From an uncultured Bacteroides sp. (lineage in GTDB: Bacteria > Bacteroidota > Bacteroidia > Bacteroidales > Bacteroidaceae), in NCBI GenBank assembly GCA_947074275.1, contig CAMTPA010000012.1, positions 1-49,885 on the forward strand: 49,885 bases of DNA, in the 5' to 3' direction. The position numbers were made by a program, and so were the translations under genes. Of this stretch, positions 9,834-18,201 are shown in pieces (position 1 is the first letter of the stretch; each line of letters starts with the position of its first letter). The notes beneath the pieces were generated by a model, which made no database searches, had not been told where the DNA came from, and saw only the letters and a program-made list of their open reading frames with translations.

Positions 9834-10844
9834 ATGAAAAAACTGATTTTTGTATTGAATCTGTTGATGCTTGTAATGATAGTGCAAGCACGTCCACGCA
9901 AGTCCAAACTGTATAGCGTGGCTTTCTATAATCTCGAAAACCTGTTCGATACGATTCATGATGCAGGTAAAAACGATTACGAATATCTGCCCGATGGATC
10001 TAAAGAATGGAATACAGAAAAATATCTCTCAAAGCTAACCAATATGTCGAAAGTAATGAGTGAGTTTTCGCGTGATAGAATAGAGGAAGGCCCAGCTGTA
10101 ATTGGTGTTGCCGAGATTGAAAATCGTCGTGTACTCGATGATTTGGTGAGCCAACCAGCTTTGTTGCCTTCGGGATATGAAATCGTACATTACGAAGGGC
10201 CAGACAAAAGAGGTATTGACTGTGCATTGCTCTACGACCCCAAACAATACGAGGTTACATCGAGCCAACTGGTTCTTTCCGAACCATTTGAAGGAGATAT
10301 GGTACACGTCACTCGTGGTTTTTTGATAGTGAATGGAAAGTTGGCTGGCGACAAGGTGTGTTTCATTGTCAATCACTGGCCTTCACGTGGAGCCAAAGAA
10401 CCTGTGCGTATTCATTCGGCGCGTCAGGTTCGTGCCTTGGTCGACTCATTGCAACGTACCGACAAAAAACTGAAAATAGTGGTAATGGGCGATATGAACG
10501 ACGATCCAATGGACAACAGTATGCTGACGCTTGGTGCAAAAAAATACCCCAACGAGGTAGGTCATAGTGATTTATATAGCCCGTTTTGGGAAGTGCTCGA
10601 AGACAAAGGGGTAGGTACATTGCTATATCGTGGTAAATGGAACTTGTTCGATCAAATATTGGTATCGCCCAATATGCTTAGTGGCAAGGGACTGAAATAT
10701 GATGATAGCGAAGTGTTTATGCGCGAATATCTGTTTGAACAAGAGGGACAATACAAGGGTGCGCCGTTGAGGACTCACGCTGGTAAAAAGTGGCTTAATG
10801 GATATAGTGACCACCTGCCTACAATTATTTATTTGCGTAAGTAA
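9834..10844 (+). CDS. Secreted endonuclease/exonuclease/phosphatase (EEP) family protein
   Basis: This 336-residue protein starts with a signal peptide (MKKLIFVLNLLMLVMIVQA), so it acts outside the cytoplasm. The EEP fold motifs are in order: FYNLENLFDT, VAEIENRRVL, RGIDCALLY, VNHWPSRG, MGDMNDDP and the C-terminal YSDHLPT. These supply the metal-binding and catalytic Asn, Glu, Asp and His residues of the DNase I/phosphodiesterase superfamily. The substrate is not visible from sequence; extracellular DNA or a phosphoester are both possible. A paralogue lies at 12150-13187 on the other side of the aldolase gene, with matching N-terminal wording (ENLFDT, KNDY, LP, W). Confidence 0.88.
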   Translation: MKKLIFVLNLLMLVMIVQARPRKSKLYSVAFYNLENLFDTIHDAGKNDYEYLPDGSKEWNTEKYLSKLTNMSKVMSEFSRDRIEEGPAVIGVAEIENRRVLDDLVSQPALLPSGYEIVHYEGPDKRGIDCALLYDPKQYEVTSSQLVLSEPFEGDMVHVTRGFLIVNGKLAGDKVCFIVNHWPSRGAKEPVRIHSARQVRALVDSLQRTDKKLKIVVMGDMNDDPMDNSMLTLGAKKYPNEVGHSDLYSPFWEVLEDKGVGTLLYRGKWNLFDQILVSPNMLSGKGLKYDDSEVFMREYLFEQEGQYKGAPLRTHAGKKWLNGYSDHLPTIIYLRK

Positions 10845-10976
10845 AAAAACACGCTTTGCTACATCGAGATTACAAATAACTAATAAATGTTAGTCAGTAG
10901 TTAATATTTGAGATGAAATGTAGTTTAAAATCCATATATTTCTTACGCTTTGGTTTTTTATTAAATCGATAATATA

Positions 10977-10984
10977 TACTTTTG
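10977..10984 (+). promoter_or_regulatory. -7 box of the fba promoter
   Basis: TACTTTTG matches TAnnTTTG and lies 38 bases before the aldolase start. A TTTG occurs upstream at 10949-10952, but its 24-base spacing is longer than the usual 19-21. Confidence 0.6.
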
Positions 10985-11022
10985 CGTAGAATTTTATTTA
11001 CTAACAATAAACTTTAAACAAA

Positions 11023-12027
11023 ATGATTAACTACAAAGACTTAGGCCTTGTAAACACCAAAGAAATGTTCAAAAAGGCTATGGAAGGTGGATATGCTATC
11101 CCTGCTTTCAACTTTAACAATATGGAGCAATTGCAAGCCATCGTTAAAGCTGCTGTTGAAACTAAATCTCCGGTGATTCTTCAAGTATCTAAAGGTGCTC
11201 GTCAATACGCAAACCAAACTTTGCTTCGCTATATGGCAGAAGGTGCTGTGGCTTATGCTAAAGAATTGGGATGCAAAAATCCTGAAATAGTACTTCACTT
11301 AGACCACGGTGACTCTTTCGAAACTTGTAAGTCTTGTATCGATATGGGATTTTCTTCTGTAATGATTGATGGCTCTCATCTTCCTTACGAAGAAAACGTA
11401 GCTCTTACTAAGAAAGTAGTTGACTATGCTCACCAATTTGATGTAACTGTAGAAGGTGAGCTTGGAGTGTTGGCAGGTGTTGAAGATGAAGTGTCTTCTG
11501 ACCACCACACATATACTGACCCAGCTGAAGTTGTAGACTTCGTGACAAAAACAGGTTGCGACAGCTTGGCTATCTCAATTGGTACTTCTCACGGTGCATT
11601 CAAGTTTACTCCAGAACAATGCCACGTAGATCCAGCTACTGGCCGTTTGGTTCCTCCTCCTTTGGCGTTCGACGTGTTGGATGGTGTAATGAAAGAGCTT
11701 CCAGGTTTCCCTATCGTTCTTCACGGTTCTTCTTCAGTTCCACAAGAAGAGGTAGAAATCATCAATGCCAACGGTGGTGCTTTGAAAGCTGCTATCGGTA
11801 TTCCTGAAGAAGAATTGCGCAAAGCTGCTAAGTCGTCTGTATGTAAAATCAACATCGACTCTGATAGCCGTTTGGCTATGACTGCTGCTATCCGCAAGGT
11901 ATTCGCAGAAAAACCAGCTGAGTTTGACCCACGTAAATACTTAGGCCCAGCTCGTGATAATATGGAGAAACTGTACAAAGAGAAAATCATCAATGTACTT
12001 GGATCTAACGATAAATTGGAAGATTAA
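11023..12027 (+). CDS. fba: Class II fructose-bisphosphate aldolase
   Basis: This 334-residue cytoplasmic, zinc-dependent enzyme interconverts fructose 1,6-bisphosphate with dihydroxyacetone phosphate and glyceraldehyde 3-phosphate, in glycolysis and gluconeogenesis. Family motifs are present: PAFNFNNMEQ near the N terminus, HLDHGDS with the metal/catalytic residues, MIDGSHLPYEEN, VEGELG, SIGTSHGAFKF and the phosphate/metal-binding HGSSSVP. Length fits the class IIB type. Preferred codons and its own promoter and terminator suggest strong monocistronic expression. Confidence 0.96.
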   Translation: MINYKDLGLVNTKEMFKKAMEGGYAIPAFNFNNMEQLQAIVKAAVETKSPVILQVSKGARQYANQTLLRYMAEGAVAYAKELGCKNPEIVLHLDHGDSFETCKSCIDMGFSSVMIDGSHLPYEENVALTKKVVDYAHQFDVTVEGELGVLAGVEDEVSSDHHTYTDPAEVVDFVTKTGCDSLAISIGTSHGAFKFTPEQCHVDPATGRLVPPPLAFDVLDGVMKELPGFPIVLHGSSSVPQEEVEIINANGGALKAAIGIPEEELRKAAKSSVCKINIDSDSRLAMTAAIRKVFAEKPAEFDPRKYLGPARDNMEKLYKEKIINVLGSNDKLED

Positions 12028-12065
12028 TAGAACGCTGTTCTAATCGATTTCAAAACATCATAAAG

Positions 12066-12097
12066 GAGAACTGTTATCTGTTAACAGTTCTCTTTTT
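12066..12097 (+). terminator. Rho-independent terminator of fba
   Basis: GAGAACTGTTA pairs perfectly with TAACAGTTCTC across a 5-base loop, followed directly by five T. It starts 39 bp after the aldolase stop. Confidence 0.92.
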
Positions 12098-12149
12098 GTT
12101 TATTCACAGTTGATGTGACAAATGTTTATAGTTGGTAAGTAGATTATTA

Positions 12150-13187
12150 TTATTTTAAAATGAAGTCGGTATACACAGGCAAATGATCGCTTATTCCTCC
12201 TTGATACTTCATTCCGTTATAGGTGCGATAGGGTTGTTTGCCTCCATATTTAGGGTCGTTTGTTAATAGAAAATGCAAGCGGGCGATGTGTGCATTTTTC
12301 TCAGTGGTATAGAAAGAAGAGTTGTTGTCTAAAAGATTGCCCGACACAATGAGCAAATCGATAAGTTGCCAACGTCCCTTGTATTTGTACGAACCAAAAG
12401 AATATTCGCTTTCTACCTCGTTGTCGAGCAGATTGTATAGGCGTGTGGGATGTGCTTTGATGCTTATAGGCTTCACTTCAAGCACTTCGGCAATGGAGCG
12501 ACTATTGGGGTAGTCGTTGAAATCGCCCATAATAAGCACTTGGGGCAGATAGCGTGTGGCGATGATGCTATCTACTTCATTGCTCAGTTTACGAGCTACT
12601 TGCATCCGAAACTTTTCAGACTCTTTTGCGCCGCCAGCTTTTGAAGGGAAGTGTACTACAAATACATCCACCGTGTCATTGGTGGGAACGATACCCGTCA
12701 CGTGCAAAATGTCTCGAGTGGGACGGTAATTGGCCTCTTTTTTTGTGATTTGGATACTTCTGCTTTCGAGAAGTTTAAATTTATCACGTTGATATAGCAA
12801 AGCAACATCTATGCCGCGCTCATCAGGCGAATTGGTCATCGTGTATTGATAAGTCTGCTCTTTCAAAGGCGAATACTTTACCAATGATTCGAGCACATAT
12901 TCGTTTTCTACTTCACAAAGACCCACCAATGCAGGTATCGTTTGCTCTCCCACAGCTGCTATTACACGTGCTACATCATCTATCTTCTTTTGATAACGTT
13001 TTGGATTCCATTTTCTAATGGCTTCGGGTAAAAAGTCATAATCGTTCTTCAGTGAATCGTGTTGAGTGTCGAACAGGTTTTCTACATTCCAAAACATAAC
13101 ACGATAGGGCACAGAAGAGTTTTGTGCCGATGTAGATAGGCAAAATAGTGTAGTGACTGTAAGAAAGAAATAAAAACGTAGTGTCAT
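12150..13187 (-). CDS. Secreted EEP-family protein, second paralogue
   Basis: This 345-residue protein has a signal peptide (MTLRFYFFLTVTTLFCLSTSAQ) and the EEP motifs FWNVENLFDT, LCEVENEYVL, RGIDVALLY, VVHFPSKAGG, MGDFNDYP and ISDHLPVYTDF. I chose the ATG at 13187, not the upstream in-frame ATG at 13214, because it overlaps the stop codon of the preceding gene as ATGA and starts exactly at the signal peptide. The two genes are therefore probably translationally coupled. It resembles the plus-strand protein at 9834 in motif order and N-terminal sequence. Nuclease or phosphodiesterase activity is inferred from the family. Confidence 0.87.
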   Translation of the reverse strand: MTLRFYFFLTVTTLFCLSTSAQNSSVPYRVMFWNVENLFDTQHDSLKNDYDFLPEAIRKWNPKRYQKKIDDVARVIAAVGEQTIPALVGLCEVENEYVLESLVKYSPLKEQTYQYTMTNSPDERGIDVALLYQRDKFKLLESRSIQITKKEANYRPTRDILHVTGIVPTNDTVDVFVVHFPSKAGGAKESEKFRMQVARKLSNEVDSIIATRYLPQVLIMGDFNDYPNSRSIAEVLEVKPISIKAHPTRLYNLLDNEVESEYSFGSYKYKGRWQLIDLLIVSGNLLDNNSSFYTTEKNAHIARLHFLLTNDPKYGGKQPYRTYNGMKYQGGISDHLPVYTDFILK

Positions 13188-14611
13188 AGTTCTTCTGATA
13201 TCCATTCGTAGCAACCTGCATCTGGAGCTTCGTCTTGTAAGCGTGAATTGCCTATTAAGTCGTGAGGATATTTTAGCGCATCTTCATCAGCACCTATATT
13301 GATGGCCGCAGACTTTGGGTCGAGGCGAAAATCATAGCGTTGCTCTTTATTGTCCAAAAGTAGAAAATTATTGTCTTTTTCCCAAATAACGTTAATGATT
13401 TTATCGTTTTCTTCTACAATTGAGTTAATTAAGCAGTGCGAAAAATAGTAATTGAAGGGTATAGAGGTATCCTTTGAACTAACTCCGCTAATCTCATCGT
13501 TGGACGAACCTGCTACAATACAATTGCGAAACGCCGCCAAAAATATAGGGTGAGGGATGTTGTTTTGCTCGTTGGCAAAACGCAGAGCCACTCCACGTTT
13601 CACATCCCAGCTGTAATAATTGGCTATGGTGCAGTGCGCAAACTCATACTCGCCTCCTGTGAGGTTTACACAATAGCCGCCAGCATTGCTTATCTGGCTG
13701 TTGCCAACTGCTGCTTTGCAATCGGTCATATTGAGCGCATCGCCCGATACTTGATGAATAATCGAATTGGTTAGTTTTAGTTTCGAGCGTTCTACCCCTG
13801 CCGAATCGCATCGTATACCAAAAATACCTCCGTGTATATCTACCCAGTCGAACACATTTTCGAAGCTGTTGCTGCTGATTTGTATGCCATCCCACTGGCC
13901 GGGCAAGCGGTCGTAGGGCAGATAGGGAAACATATTGTCTGTACGGTCGCCACGAAACACAATAGGCTTTTCAATCGTTCCTTGCGCTATGATTTGGCCA
14001 TATACTTTTATCCCCGATTTGCCGTGAAAGTAAAGACGAACTCCTTCGTGGAGTGTTAAGGTTGCATTCTCAGCTATTATCAAGCTATCGTAAATCACGA
14101 TGGGACGTTGCGAATTGATAATGGTGTCTTGCACGATTTCTTTTGCGCGAAAAGCTATGAAATCTTGTCCAAATGCTTGTAGTTTCACGTCTTGCCTCAC
14201 TCCGTTGGTGATAAACACAATAGAGTCTTTCTTGAAAATAGGCTCGTCACTATCTTGTGCAGGGAGGGTTGCCTCTACAAAAACAAACAAACTGTCTTTT
14301 TGGCGAATCTCCACATCTGTAAACGAACTGCCCTTCACGCCGTCCACATTAATCCGAAAACCCGAGTTATTGGCATCTGCCAGCTGAATGGATGATATAA
14401 GCAGCGGTTCTTTGTTACGGTTGTATACTCTTAATATATGTGTAGAGGTGCCAACGCCTGTTAATATGGTGTTCATCTGCAATGTGTCTTGCGAAAACTC
14501 AAGAGTGTGAGCAGAGTTGGTAGAATAGTTGTCGAGGTCGTCGCAAGCTGTTGAAATAACGATGCAACTGACGATTGATAAAAAAACAGATAGGGGGGGG
14601 GTGAACTTCAT
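13184..14611 (-). CDS. Beta-helix lipoprotein with phase-variable-looking C9 tract
   Basis: This is a 475-residue lipoprotein with lipobox ISTAC (Cys23) followed by acidic residues. About residues 30-170 look like an Ig-like/choice-of-anchor domain. From about 170 a right-handed parallel beta-helix runs to near 400 (IVFRGDRTDNMFPYLP, QWDGIQISSNSFENV, IIHQVSGDALNM, GGYCVNLTGGEYEFAHCT). The C terminus INIGADEDALKY ... DAGCYEW is typical of secreted beta-helix proteins of Bacteroidetes. Its function is unknown; surface glycan binding or cleavage is a guess. Codons 4-7 contain nine consecutive C. Its stop overlaps the start of the downstream EEP gene by ATGA. Confidence 0.82.
   Translation of the reverse strand: MKFTPPLSVFLSIVSCIVISTACDDLDNYSTNSAHTLEFSQDTLQMNTILTGVGTSTHILRVYNRNKEPLLISSIQLADANNSGFRINVDGVKGSSFTDVEIRQKDSLFVFVEATLPAQDSDEPIFKKDSIVFITNGVRQDVKLQAFGQDFIAFRAKEIVQDTIINSQRPIVIYDSLIIAENATLTLHEGVRLYFHGKSGIKVYGQIIAQGTIEKPIVFRGDRTDNMFPYLPYDRLPGQWDGIQISSNSFENVFDWVDIHGGIFGIRCDSAGVERSKLKLTNSIIHQVSGDALNMTDCKAAVGNSQISNAGGYCVNLTGGEYEFAHCTIANYYSWDVKRGVALRFANEQNNIPHPIFLAAFRNCIVAGSSNDEISGVSSKDTSIPFNYYFSHCLINSIVEENDKIINVIWEKDNNFLLLDNKEQRYDFRLDPKSAAINIGADEDALKYPHDLIGNSRLQDEAPDAGCYEWISEEL
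14593..14601 (-). repeat. C9 homopolymer tract in codons 4-7
   Basis: Nine G on the plus strand (nine C in the coding strand) lie immediately after the start of the beta-helix lipoprotein gene. A change of one or two bases would frameshift the protein before its signal peptide ends, which is the usual layout of slipped-strand phase variation. An assembly length error is the alternative. Confidence 0.6.
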
Positions 14612-14622
14612 AAGGTAATTAT

Positions 14623-14662
14623 AAAAAAATAGGCACAGATACTATTTGCAATATCTATGCCT
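14623..14662 (-). terminator. Rho-independent terminator of pepD
   Basis: On the minus strand an 11-bp stem (14652-14662 with 14631-14641, one G/U pair) is followed by seven T. It starts 27 bases after the PepD stop codon. Confidence 0.85.
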
Positions 14663-14688
14663 TTATAAACGTAAAGAAATACCCTTTA

Positions 14689-16149
14689 TTATTTCTTTTC
14701 AGGGATATTTGCCAATATATCAAGCAGATGCTTCCAGAATTTCTCGACCGATGGGATATGCATACGTTCATCGGGTGAATGTACGCCTCTCAGTGTAGGC
14801 CCAAATGAAATCATATCCAAGCCCGGATATTTATCCAAGAATAATCCGCATTCCAAGCCGGCGTGAATTGCCATAACCTTTGCATCGGTTTCAAAAAGCT
14901 CCTTGTACGATTTCTTTGCTACCTCCAATATTTCCGAGTGTGGATTGGGTTTCCAGCCAGGATAGCCATCGCCAAATGAAACTTGTGCCCCTGCAAGGTT
15001 GAACACCGCACGCACGGTGTTTGCCATATCGTTGCGTGCCGATAGGATAGAGCTTCGTTGGCTTGTTTCGATGCGGATGATGTTTTCGGGCTTCATCTTT
15101 ATTGAAGCAAGGTTGGTAGAGGTTTCAACCAATCCCGGCATATCTTGGCTCATCGCATACACACCGTGAGGAGCTGCATACAATGCTTTCAGCAAGCGAT
15201 CGGCGGTGTCTTTATCTATTGCTTTGCTACGTGGCGACTCCGATTCGAGCACCAACTTCACGTCGGGTTCTATTACCGACAATTCATTTTCAATCTCTGC
15301 CGCAAACACATTCAAATCGGTGCGCACACTGTGTTTGTCTGCTTCGGGAACTGCAAATATTGCATAAGACTCGCGTGGGATGGCGTTGCGTAAATTTCCA
15401 CCGTCTATCTCGCACAAGTACATATCGTATTTCGTTGCTACCAGGCTCAAAAAGCGATTCAATATCTTGTTGGCATTGCCACGTCCCAGATGAATATCAC
15501 CGCCCGAGTGTCCGCCTTTCAATCCTTTTACTGCCACCTTCATAAAGAATTGTCCTGTCGGAATGTCTATCTCTTCGTATTTAAACTGTGCAACGGAGTC
15601 GATGCCACCAGCACATCCAATAAAAATTTCACCTTCATCTTCCGAGTCGAGATTCAAAAGAATATCACCATCGAAAAAACCTTGTTGTAGAGCGAAAGCA
15701 CCCGAAAGTCCAGTTTCTTCATCTACTGTAAACAAACATTCGATAGGGCCGTGTACAAGAGTATCATCAGCAAGCAACGCCAATTCGGTGGCCACACCAA
15801 TACCGTTGTCCGCACCCAGCGTGGTACCTTTGGCTTTCATCCACTCTCCATCAATTTCTATCTCAATGGGGTCGGTCAGGAAGTTGTGCTCCACATCGTT
15901 GTTTTTCTCGCACACCATATCAATATGCGATTGCAATACCACAGTTTTTAAATTCTCTTTGCCGGGAGTAGCTGGCTTTTTTATCAACACATTGCCTGCT
16001 TCGTCAATTTTTGTCTCTAAATTGTGCTTTGCGCCAAACTCTTTAAGGTAAGCTATTATTTGTTCTTCTTTCTTCGAGGGACGAGGCACTTGGCATATTT
16101 CAGCGAAATATTTGAATACACCAGCAGGTTTAAGCTCTTGTTCTTTCAT
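14689..16149 (-). CDS. pepD: Aminoacyl-histidine dipeptidase (Xaa-His dipeptidase)
   Basis: This 486-residue cytoplasmic M20-family metallopeptidase hydrolyses dipeptides, including those ending in His. Two-metal site motifs are in the expected order: QSHIDMV (metal His and catalytic Asp), GADNGIG (bridging Asp), DEETGLSGA (catalytic and metal Glu), LNLDSEDEGE (metal Asp), and AIHAGLECG near the C terminus. The lid/dimer domain lies between about 200 and 390. Length and motifs fit PepD closely. It is monocistronic, with its own terminator, and I see no clear TAnnTTTG box in its upstream region. Confidence 0.96.
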   Translation of the reverse strand: MKEQELKPAGVFKYFAEICQVPRPSKKEEQIIAYLKEFGAKHNLETKIDEAGNVLIKKPATPGKENLKTVVLQSHIDMVCEKNNDVEHNFLTDPIEIEIDGEWMKAKGTTLGADNGIGVATELALLADDTLVHGPIECLFTVDEETGLSGAFALQQGFFDGDILLNLDSEDEGEIFIGCAGGIDSVAQFKYEEIDIPTGQFFMKVAVKGLKGGHSGGDIHLGRGNANKILNRFLSLVATKYDMYLCEIDGGNLRNAIPRESYAIFAVPEADKHSVRTDLNVFAAEIENELSVIEPDVKLVLESESPRSKAIDKDTADRLLKALYAAPHGVYAMSQDMPGLVETSTNLASIKMKPENIIRIETSQRSSILSARNDMANTVRAVFNLAGAQVSFGDGYPGWKPNPHSEILEVAKKSYKELFETDAKVMAIHAGLECGLFLDKYPGLDMISFGPTLRGVHSPDERMHIPSVEKFWKHLLDILANIPEKK

Positions 16150-16282
16150 GGCTTTTGTTTTAAATTATCAATTACTGTTAAATAGTCTTGATTAACCGAA
16201 ATGCTACTGTTAAATTAAATCACATTATCTATTTGAATCTTTTTTTTTACCTCAAAAAAGTATCATAGTTAATTCAAAAGTC

Positions 16283-16290
16283 TATCTTTG
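16283..16290 (+). promoter_or_regulatory. -7 box of the small membrane protein/ompH-like operon
   Basis: TATCTTTG matches TAnnTTTG exactly and lies 20 bases before the ATG at 16311, implying a leader of about 14 bases. Confidence 0.65.
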
Positions 16291-16310
16291 CATCACAAAA
16301 TTACATAGAA

Positions 16311-16547
16311 ATGCTTTATACACTACTGTTTACTTTGTTAATAGTTGCTATTTGCTTGCTATTATTGGGGATGAAAATCTTCTTCACCAAAGGCGGGAAG
16401 TTTCCCAACGGACACGTAAGCGGTAATAAAGCCCTGAGAGACCGTGGAATTGGCTGTGCTCAATCTCAAGACAGACAAGCCCAACACAAACGTAAGTTCT
16501 CTATCGAAGCGATGGAGAAAACCTTAAACGATAATATGAATTATTAA
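16311..16547 (+). CDS. Small conserved membrane protein
   Basis: This 78-residue protein has one N-terminal membrane helix (LYTLLFTLLIVAICLLLLGM, residues 2-21) and a short soluble tail with the run GGKFPNGHVSGNKALRDRGI followed by CAQSQDRQAQ. I recognise this tail as a conserved small membrane protein of Bacteroidetes without known function. It has its own promoter box and lies 25 bp upstream of the OmpH-like gene, so the two are probably cotranscribed. Confidence 0.8.
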   Translation: MLYTLLFTLLIVAICLLLLGMKIFFTKGGKFPNGHVSGNKALRDRGIGCAQSQDRQAQHKRKFSIEAMEKTLNDNMNY

Positions 16548-16572
16548 TTAAAAACTATATTCTTATCAAATT

Positions 16573-17184
16573 ATGAAGAGATTTACTTACCTCATCAATG
16601 GTTTTGCAGCTCTTGCATTTATTATCTTATTTTCGCAATGTGCAGGAAATGCCGACACAAAAACTACTGTAAGCTCAGGCGATGCCTCTACTGCTGTATC
16701 GGGCGACTTGAAATTGGCTTATGTTGATGTAGACACACTCCTTACTAAATACAATTTTTGCATAGACCTAAACGAGGCTATGATGAAGAAAGAGGAGAAC
16801 ATCCGCTTGACTTTGAACCAAAAGGCTACAACTTTGGAGAAAGACCAAAAAGAGTTTCAGAAAAAATACGAAAACAATGCTTTTATATCTCCCGAGAGAG
16901 CGCAACAAGAATACAACCGCTTGATGAAAGCACAACAAGATTTGCAAGAGTTGAGCAACAAATTGAGCAATGAATTGGCTACCGAAACAGCTCAAAACAA
17001 CCTTCAACTACGCGACTCTATCAACAACTTTATCCAAGCTTACAACAAGGTGCAAGGTTACAATATGATTTTCAGCAATACAGGTTTCGACAACTTGCTT
17101 TATGCCGACCAATCGATGAACATCACCAATGAAATTGTAGAAGGTTTGAATGCAAGATATAATTCTGCTTCTAAAAAGAAATAA
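16573..17184 (+). CDS. OmpH/Skp-family periplasmic chaperone, lipoprotein form
   Basis: This 203-residue protein has a lipobox ending LFSQC (Cys23), so it is probably lipid-anchored. After a short Ser/Thr-rich linker comes the OmpH/Skp pattern: a beta-strand with LAYVDVDTLLTKYN, a long charged coiled coil from about 75 to 150 rich in Glu, Lys and Gln, and a C-terminal segment with GYNMIFSNTGFDNLLYAD. Skp relatives bind unfolded outer-membrane proteins in the periplasm. A lipid anchor is unusual for E. coli Skp but not rare in Bacteroidetes. Confidence 0.85.
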   Translation: MKRFTYLINGFAALAFIILFSQCAGNADTKTTVSSGDASTAVSGDLKLAYVDVDTLLTKYNFCIDLNEAMMKKEENIRLTLNQKATTLEKDQKEFQKKYENNAFISPERAQQEYNRLMKAQQDLQELSNKLSNELATETAQNNLQLRDSINNFIQAYNKVQGYNMIFSNTGFDNLLYADQSMNITNEIVEGLNARYNSASKKK

Positions 17185-17206
17185 TCGAATATCGGTTTTA
17201 TTATAG

Positions 17207-17256
17207 AAAATCCCCTCCACTCACTTTGGTAGACAAAGTAGGTGGAGGGGATTTTT
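17207..17256 (+). terminator. Terminator after the OmpH-like gene
   Basis: A long stem with the GC-rich core ATCCCCTCCAC/GTGGAGGGGAT is extended by CTTTG/CAAAG near the loop and followed by five T. It starts 22 bases after the stop codon. Confidence 0.9.
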
Positions 17257-17284
17257 ATTTGTTTATACCTGATTTAGTTCCAAC

Positions 17285-17412
17285 GCCTTGAAACTTTTGT
17301 TTCTCCCTCTTGAAACAAAAGTTCCGCCTTGTTGAAACGAAAGTTTCAACCCTGTGAAAAAAATGAAACTAATGGGACGCAGACAATGTTTCTAAAGAAT
17401 TGAAACTTCAGG
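17285..17412. repeat. Cluster of 22-23 bp TTGAAAC/GTTTCAA imperfect palindromes
   Basis: Four or five degenerate units of the type TTGAAACnnAAGTTTC follow each other at about 23-bp spacing. One unit (17331-17350) is a perfect 8-bp hairpin, GTTGAAAC-GAAA-GTTTCAAC, with a GNRA-type tetraloop; two others pair with each other through AACTTTTGTTTC and GAAACAAAAGTT. The cluster fills the gap between convergent genes. No spacer/repeat structure of CRISPR type is present. Confidence 0.7.
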
Positions 17413-17441
17413 GTATAGATGCTGGAACAAAGAGGTTGGTT

Positions 17442-17789
17442 CTATTTTTCTTTTGCTTTCTCCTCTTCTTGTGGAATGCGAAAAGCTGTGTATAATTCGA
17501 GTACGGCCGCTATGGTGAGACAAGCTATCCACTCGTTGCTATGCGTAAAAAACATAAATGCGCCTGTCAGTACCAAAGCTATTGCGCCAAATATTTGTTG
17601 CACACGTAGTCTCTTCAATATCTTGCTTTGTGCTTGTAGAGGAGTATTTATTTGAGCCAATGCAACAAAGCCTGCTCCGATGGTATAAATGTAGGGTGCA
17701 TACTCTTTCCACGGAGTGATAAAAAGCACTGCGCCTACCAACGCCATAAGCGCGCCTACCGAAAACAACGCTGATATAAATGGTTTCAT
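17442..17789 (-). CDS. Small four-helix membrane protein of unknown function
   Basis: This 115-residue protein is mostly hydrophobic, with about four predicted membrane helices (ISALFSVGALMALVGAVLFI, YIYTIGAGFVALAQ, IFGAIALVLTGAFMFF, WIACLTIAAVLELYTAF) and a charged C-terminal tail (PQEEEKAKEK). I do not recognise a characterised family. It starts 3 bp after the stop of the FtsB/DivIC-like gene, so the two almost certainly form an operon. Confidence 0.8.
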   Translation of the reverse strand: MKPFISALFSVGALMALVGAVLFITPWKEYAPYIYTIGAGFVALAQINTPLQAQSKILKRLRVQQIFGAIALVLTGAFMFFTHSNEWIACLTIAAVLELYTAFRIPQEEEKAKEK

Positions 17790-17792
17790 AAC

Positions 17793-18089
17793 TTAATCTT
17801 CAAATACGTAAATGTCTTCATTCGACTTTTTCATTAGATATTTCTCGCGGGCAATTTGCTCTATGGCTTCGGGATTTGTGTTCAGCTCATTGAGTTTGCG
17901 GGTGCTCTCATCATATTCAGCCTGGTATTTTTTGATTTCGTTTTTCAATTGTCCTATCTCTTTCGAATAGCGAATGCGTCGTAAGGCACTGTTCTCGTCT
18001 ACAAAAACAATGATGAATACAAAAACAGCCAAAACGATAATACATTTGTATCGTCCCAAAAAACTCAAGAAAGCTTGCAATCCACTCAT
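17793..18089 (-). CDS. Septum formation initiator family protein (FtsB/DivIC-like)
   Basis: This 98-residue bitopic membrane protein has a short cytoplasmic N terminus, one membrane helix (CIIVLAVFVFIIVFVDEN, about 14-31) and a periplasmic coiled coil (RIRYSKEIGQLKNEIKKYQ onward) ending in the family signature NPEAIEQIAREKYLM. FtsB/DivIC proteins act with FtsL and FtsQ in the divisome. It is first in a two-gene operon with its own promoter box and is divergent from dnaX. Confidence 0.9.
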   Translation of the reverse strand: MSGLQAFLSFLGRYKCIIVLAVFVFIIVFVDENSALRRIRYSKEIGQLKNEIKKYQAEYDESTRKLNELNTNPEAIEQIAREKYLMKKSNEDIYVFED

Positions 18090-18116
18090 ACTCGTTGTTA
18101 TATCTTTCTAATTTTG

Positions 18117-18124
18117 CAAAGATA
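18117..18124 (-). promoter_or_regulatory. -7 box of the FtsB/DivIC-like operon
   Basis: Minus-strand TATCTTTG is an exact TAnnTTTG match, 28 bases before the start codon. Confidence 0.65.
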
Positions 18125-18201
18125 GGTTTTCTTCGTTAAAAACTTGTTGAGTTGGTTCTAAAAACTTGTTTATGGCTCGTTTATACTAATCCTTTTTTGT
18201 G

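Noticed and set aside
17285..17412. CRISPR array
   Set aside because: Units are degenerate and directly adjacent, there are no unique spacers of constant length, and no cas genes are present.
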